A DNA stretch of 64,000 nt from Microglena sp. YARC (Eukaryota > Chlorophyta > Chlorophyceae > Chlamydomonadales > Chlamydomonadaceae), in the NCBI GenBank assembly GCA_022414725.1, contig CM039462.1, positions 3,677,936 through 3,741,935 on the forward strand, written 5' to 3'. The notes beneath the pieces were generated by a model. The model saw only the letters and a program-made list of their open reading frames with translations. It did not search any database and was not told the DNA's origin. A program made the translations under genes and the position numbers. Shown here piece after piece: positions 59,434 to 64,000 of the stretch (positions are counted from its first letter, which is position 1; each line of letters begins with the position of its first letter).

Positions 59434-62400
59434 ACACAAACACTCTTACCTCATCTCAGGTAGGAGGATGCACTTGCTGTTCCAGAGCTGTTTCTGTGCT
59501 TGTCTCATGAGCTCGGGTCTTCCCAAAATAAATTAAAAAAAGGAAGAAGCAACATCAGATGAATTCAATCTTATCTCCTCTCAGTTGGGAGGATGCACTT
59601 GCTGTTCTAGAGCTGTTTCTGAGCTTGTTCCATGAGCTCAGGTATTCCCCAAATACATACAAAAAAACAAAAAAATGAATTAAAACCGTCAGGTTAAATC
59701 ACTCTTACTTCATCTCAGGTATGAGAATGCACTCGCTGTTCCATAGCTGTTTCTGGGCTTGTTTCATGAGCTCAGGTCGTCCCATAATATATATAAGAAA
59801 AAGGAAGAAAAAAACATCAGCTTAATTCACTCTTACTTCATCTCAGGTAGGAGAATGCACTCGCTGTTCCATTGCTGTTTCTGGGCTTGTTTCATGAGCT
59901 CAGGTCGTCCCATAATATATATAAAAAAAGGAAAAAACAAACATCAGCTTAATTCACTCTTACTTCATCTCAGGTAGGAGAATGCACTCGCTGTTCCATA
60001 GCTGTTTCTGGGCTTGTTTCATGAGCTCAGGACGTCCCAAAATATACTCCAGCTGCTCGTGCTCCCCAAGTGGGTCACTGGGAATTGCTTGGGTGACCTG
60101 ACTCTGATCGCTCGCTTGCTTTGGTGGCTTCTTCAAAATTTCAAAGACGGACAAAGGCTTGAATGCGTAGGTGCCTGCAGCATAGAATTAATTTGTGTGT
60201 GTAATGGGTGTGTGTGTGTGTCATGGGCGATTTGGACAACCAGCTGCGGGGTATGCTGGATGAACGCAGCCTTATGAATCAAATGGTGCTTCAGGAAGTC
60301 ATGTGTAATGGCCTAATGGGTATGTGTGTGTGTGATTAATGTATGTGTGTAAATAGTACGCATCGTTAAGAGGCGAGTTTTGAGGGGGCCAGCCCGTTTG
60401 CTTGCACTGGGTCCAACCACCAACTGCTGCAAATAATAATTTAATAAATAGAACGCCTTATTACGAGGCGAGAGGTTGAGGGGGGCAGCCCGTTTGCTTG
60501 CACTGGGTCCAACCACCAACTGCTGCAAATAATAAATGAATAAATAGAACGCCTTATTACGAGGCGAGAGGTTGAGGGGGGCAGCCCGTTTGCTTGCACT
60601 GGGTCCAACCACCAACTGCTGCAAATAATAAATTAATAAATAGAACGCCTTATTACGAGGCGAGAGGTTGAGTGGGCCAGCCCGTTTGCTTGCACTGGGG
60701 CCAACCACCAACTGCTGCAAATAATGAATTAATAAATAGAACGCCTTATTACGAGGCGAGAGGTTGAGGGGGGCCAGCCCGTTTGCTCGCACTGGGGCCA
60801 ACCACCAACTGCTGCAAATAATAAATTAATAAATAGAACGCCTTATTACGAGGCGAGAGGTTGAGGGGGCCAGCCCGTTTGCTTGCACTGGGGCCAACCA
60901 CCAACTGCTGCAAATAATAAATTAATAAATAGAACGCCTTATTACGAGGCGAGAGGTTGAGGGGGCCAGCCCGTTTGCTTGCACTGGGGCCAACCACCAA
61001 CTGCTGCAAATAATGAATTAATAAATAGAACGCCTTATTACGAGGCGAGAGGTTGAGGGGGGCCAGCCCGTTTGCTCGCACTGGGGCCAACCACCAACTG
61101 CTGCAAATAATAAATTAATAAATAGAACGCCTTATTACGAGGCGAGAGGTTGAGGGGGCCAGCCCGTTTGCTTGCACTGGGGCCAACCACCAACTGCTGC
61201 AAATAATGAATTAATAAATAGAACGCCTTATTACGAGGCGAGAGGTTGAGGGGGCCAGCCCGTTTGCTTGCACTGGGGCCAACCACCAACTGCTGCAAAT
61301 AATAAATTAATAAATAGAACGCCTTATTATGAGGCGAGAGGTTGAGGGGGCCAGCCCGTTTGCTTACACTGGGGCCAACCACCAACTGCTGCAAATAATG
61401 AATTAATAAATAGAACGCCTTATTACGAGGCGAGAGGTTGAGGGGGCCAGCCCGTTTGCTTGCACTGGGGCCAACCACCAACTGCTGCAAATAATGAATT
61501 AATAAATAGTACGCCTGATTACGAGGCGAGAGGTTGAGGGGGGCAGCCCGTTTGCTTGCACTGGGGCCAACCACCAACTGCTGCAAATAATAAATTAATA
61601 AATAGAACGCCTTATTACGAGGCGAGAGGTTGAGGGGGCCAGCCCGTTTGCTTGCACTGGGGCCAACCACCAACTGCTGCAAATAATGAATGAATAAATA
61701 GTACGCCTTATTACGAGGCGAGAGGTTGAGGGGGCCAGCCCGTTTGCTTGCACTGGGGCCAACCACCAACTGCTGCAAATAATAAATTAATAAATAGAAC
61801 GCCTTATTACGAGGCGAGAGGTTGAGGGGGGCAGCCCGTTTGCTTGCACTGGGGCCAACCACCAACTGCTGCAAATAATGAATTAATCAATAGTACGCCT
61901 TATTACGAGGCGAGAGGTTGAGGGGGGCAGCCTGTTTGCTTGCACTGGGGCCAACCACCAACTGCTGCAAATAATGAATTAATAAATAGTACGCCTCATT
62001 ACGAGGCGAGAGGTTGAGGGGGCCAGCCCGTTTGCTCGCACTGGGGCCAACCACCAACTGCTGCAAATAATGAATGAATAAATAGTACGCCTTATTACGA
62101 GGCGTGGGGCGAGGGGAGAAGACTGTTTGCTTGCACTGGGGCCAACCACCAACTGCAGCATAGAAGAGCCTTGTCAGATTGTGTTTGCACATGTGTATGT
62201 TCAGGTTTGCGTTTCTACGTATAAATATACATGCATATATATGTATTCTATGTACACATACACATACACAGATATGTCAATATGAGTATGTGTGCTCACG
62301 TTAAAGTGTTCACCGTGTTCTGTTCTACCTATTAAAATATGTGTACGTGTGTGTGCATGTGTGTTTGTGTGTGTATGTGTGTGCGTGCGTGTGAGTGCGT

Positions 62401-64000
62401 GTGCTTGTGCATGTGCATGTGTGTGTGCATAATCAGTTGTGCACAGGAATTTATAGCTTGAGAGATCGGAGCCCTCGGAGGGTTGGGGGGCAGTGCGTCG
62501 CATTGGGGTCACACTGAGTTGCTCAATTTGTGACGCGTTGCAAGAAAAAACTAGGACCAGTATGCCTTAGACAGTAGACAACACCCTGCCCATACAAACG
62601 GAGCAGGGGAGAGCAGCAGGTGTCTTCGGGAGTCGCTTCTATGGCGTCAATGGCACGATGGACCAGTTCGTTTTACAAAGGAAACGAACCTGTGTCTTTT
62701 TGTAGGACTATGGTGCTATTGGTAGTCTTCGGGGTGCTAGTAGCAGCTCCCCCCCCACACCCACACACCCACACACCCACACACACACACACACACACAA
62801 ACACCCATACACCCCCCCCCCACACCCACACCCACATACACACCCCACACACACCAAAAAACAAAAGGCCCAAACTTACACACCCAAGACACCGAGGTAC
62901 GCAACGCAGCACTTGTAGTACAACTTCAATACGTGTACAACAAAAGCCTTCATAGAACCACTATACCTTGTACACATCACCCTATCGACTGTACTTGATC
63001 AGGATCTGTTCTTCAGTTGGTGCACTCTTCTGTTTAAATTCAAAACAGACAACCTTGTACACATCACCCTATCGACTGTACTTGATCAGGATCTGTTCTT
63101 CAGTTGGTGCACTCTTCTATTTAAATTCAAAACAGACAACCTTGTACACATCACCCTATCGACTGTACTTGATCAGGATCTGTTCTTCAGTTGGTGCACT
63201 CTTCTATTTAAATTCAAAACAGACAACCTTGTACACATCACCCTATCGACTGTACTTGAACAGGATCTTTTCTTCAGTTGGTACACTCTTTTGTTTAAAT
63301 ACAAAACAGACAACCTTATGCACAACACCCAGCCCGTACATTTGGAGGAGATGAGATCAGGTGTCATGTTTTTTTTTTACGAGCAGTACCTTCTTATCAG
63401 CTCCCTGAGCCAGCCATTGGGTAAAGACCCAAGATTTAAACAGCACTGGAAAGCTGATTCTGTCAGCTTCGAGATGCACTACATTGCTATAGATTTGGCT
63501 GGGTAGTAAGACAGGGGATCTGCCTAGAAGCTGGTGCTCATAGGCAAAAATAAATGCTATAAAACAGAGGAGGTCCTCAGGTATCACGCGAGAGTTGCTG
63601 TTATGACTCTGTCGGGCTGCAGTTCACCAGTGCTTTCTTTTCAAACTGCCTTTCCTGTTTGAAAGGTTGGGTAAGTGCCTTTAGCCTATTCGGCCACCCC
63701 TGGATTGTAAACCTACATACATACATTCGTACATAGCTTCAATCACACCAGGGACCAAGTGCATTACCTGCAGCAAGCAGATGGATTTGTAGCTTTCGAG
63801 GTGGGAGGGCGAGGACCTGGATTTTGGCGTAGGGGGCTTGCTGTGTCTGTTTGTTACTTGCCGACAAGAAATCTGTCTTCAGCAGAGTAACCACATGACT
63901 GGCAGCCCCAGTGCCATGCAAATGTGTGTCTGTCTGTGTCGCCTCCTCTTGGAGCACATACCATCCTTTGGCTTTCAGTGAAAGAAGCACGGCTTGGCTA
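58029..64000 (-). CDS. Unrecognised host gene, three internal exons (partial)
   Basis: Three exons join in phase on the minus strand: A 64000-63768 (runs off the window), B 60174-59964 and C 58248-58029. A ends GCTGCAG|GTAATG and B begins after TCTATGCTGCAG, giving AAG-TYAFKPLSVFEILKK. B ends GAGATGAA|GTAAGAG and C begins after AGAGGCAG, giving PEMKQEEGHAEN. C ends GAGCAG|GTACCT. The 221 residues seen include LLKTDFLSASNKQTQQ, GRPELMKQAQKQLWNSEC and WLTRYGYEIPNRPMCNM. I recognise no domain; YGYEIPNRP faintly recalls the YGF..NP stretch of SET-domain methyltransferases, too weak to use. Start and end are outside or not found. The introns (3,593 and 1,715 bp) are mostly minisatellite. Confidence 0.6.
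58262..58675. repeat. 150-195-bp tandem repeat, about 2.5 copies
   Basis: The block CACCATSTCCTGGATRCAAA, CGTACCTGGGTGCAGG, AAGTTGGATTAT occurs at 58270, 58418 and 58614, separated by AT-rich TTGTATATAATT stretches and TTTTGTTTTATGCCTATCAA. It lies in intron B-C of the minus-strand gene. Confidence 0.75.
58676..59155. repeat. Compound tandem repeats
   Basis: First a unit of about 65 bp twice (TATCAACCTGAGGTGACCGG, CCCATG, CAGGTGGC). Then a unit of 130-180 bp two and a half times (CCTTGGTCGACAGTGAACCC, TTAGGTA, TCTCTGCTAAATTGAGGGC, GCGCAGGTGGCG). It is intronic in the minus-strand gene. Confidence 0.7.
59158..60043 (-). repeat. 127-bp array derived from exon B and its 5' splice site
   Basis: Seven units at spacings 124-142 bp (CATGAGCTC at 60020, 59893, 59765, 59631, then variants at 59506, 59364, 59240). 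The unit contains the last 75 nt of exon B, its GTAAGAG donor and the start of the intron. The unit nearest the full exon is the real one. Copies at 59893 and 59765 keep exon sequence and donor nearly unchanged. Confidence 0.85.
59381..59428. repeat. Poly-C plus (AC)n microsatellite
   Basis: About ten C followed by about 19 AC dinucleotides, inside unit 2 of the 127-bp array. Confidence 0.9.
60370..62165 (-). repeat. 96-bp minisatellite, 19 copies
   Basis: CAACTGCTGC recurs at 60421, 60517, 60613, 60709, 60806, 60902, 60998 and on to 62150. Because 96 is 32 codons, the minus strand stays open for long stretches (VVGPSASKRAGPLNLSPRN repeated). Each unit carries ATTTGCAGCAG and CGCCTC|GTAATAAGG, which look like an acceptor and a donor 52 nt apart on the minus strand. 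It lies in intron A-B. I regard the open frames as a property of the period, not a protein. Confidence 0.85.
62330..62440. repeat. TG-rich microsatellite
   Basis: Mixed TGTGTG/TGCATG dinucleotide repeats, intronic. Confidence 0.8.
62741..62855. repeat. CA/CCCACA-rich simple repeat
   Basis: CACACC/CACACA repeats with C runs. Confidence 0.8.
62966..63320. repeat. 87-bp minisatellite, four copies and a partial fifth
   Basis: CCTTGTACACATCACCC at 62966, 63053, 63140, 63227 and (changed) 63314, exactly 87 bp apart. It is open on the plus strand (29-codon period, LYTSPYRLYLIRICSSVGAL). On the minus strand it reads PTEEQILIKYSR followed by a stop. Intronic in the minus-strand gene. Confidence 0.85.
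63330..63600. other. Ambiguous open stretch
   Basis: The plus strand reads LGKDPRFKQHWKADSVSFEM, ending TAG at 63504-63506. The minus strand reads ISFPVLFKSWVFTQWLAQGA. Either could be an exon. The exon A to B junction is in phase without it, so I do not assign it. Confidence 0.25.
63667..63735 (+). repeat. Dispersed hairpin repeat, family 2
   Basis: TTGGGTAAGTGCCTTTAGCC, TATTCGGCCACCCCTGGATT, GTAAACCTACATACATACAT. Same orientation as the copy at 57602. Confidence 0.65.

Noticed and set aside
60370..62165. CRISPR-like array
   Set aside because: Units are contiguous near-identical copies with no unique spacers, in a eukaryotic intron.
60313..62192. A large repeat protein of 32-residue units
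   Set aside because: The open frames exist because the 96-bp period is a multiple of three. They break wherever a unit has 97 bp, there is no start outside the array, and the array lies in an intron on the same strand.
63330..63600. An exon between A and B of the 58-64 kb gene
   Set aside because: Minus-strand acceptors here give the wrong phase or a quick stop (ending SIAM then TAG), whereas A to B joins directly in phase. It is left as unassigned.

Overview
The window is nuclear DNA of a photosynthetic eukaryote, most likely a green alga. The evidence is GT-AG spliced genes, one of which encodes a plastid-targeted DnaJ-type zinc-finger protein, together with Ty1/copia, chromodomain Ty3/gypsy and LINE retroelements and heavy minisatellite content. 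The short dispersed hairpin repeats remind me of prasinophyte assemblies such as Cymbomonas, but that is an impression only. There are no bacterial operons, CRISPR arrays, rRNA genes or tRNA genes that I can support.

Layout. 1-4661: gene-poor DNA with dispersed hairpin repeats and small tandem repeats. 4662-6260 (minus): a four-exon gene for a membrane-anchored plastid zinc-finger protein. 6261-8467: its promoter and unresolved sequence. 8468-15516 (minus): copia element E1, with 394-bp LTRs and target duplication CACGC. 16226-31034: a nested stack. Copia relic E5 is interrupted at 17279 by a minus-strand gypsy chromovirus (E3). E3 is itself interrupted by a nearly intact copia (E2, 17685-24524, plus strand, duplication CCCGC) and by a non-autonomous LTR element (E4, 26016-30699, minus strand, duplication CCGGA).

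31035-32764: low-copy sequence with a possible two-exon small gene. 32765-41650: a decayed LINE (endonuclease, reverse transcriptase, RNase H, C-terminal zinc knuckle) carrying an old E4-family LTR. 42283-44494: an indel-rich second copy of the E4/E3 junction, continuing into gypsy reverse transcriptase sequence. 44495-45494: exactly 1,000 N. 45495-57362: about 11.9 kb of a degenerate 26-bp G-rich satellite. 58029-64000 (minus): three phase-compatible exons of an unrecognised host gene whose introns are filled with different minisatellites. One of these arrays has multiplied the gene's own 5' splice site.

E1 and E2 are relatives whose gag and pol are separated by an in-frame UAG at the same place, directly followed by a strong splice-donor sequence. 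E4 keeps a gag and a protease-like domain but no reverse transcriptase or integrase, so it presumably depends on other copia elements. The sequence from about 42.3 kb to 57.4 kb looks like unpolished long-read assembly, so reading-frame breaks there should not be over-interpreted.
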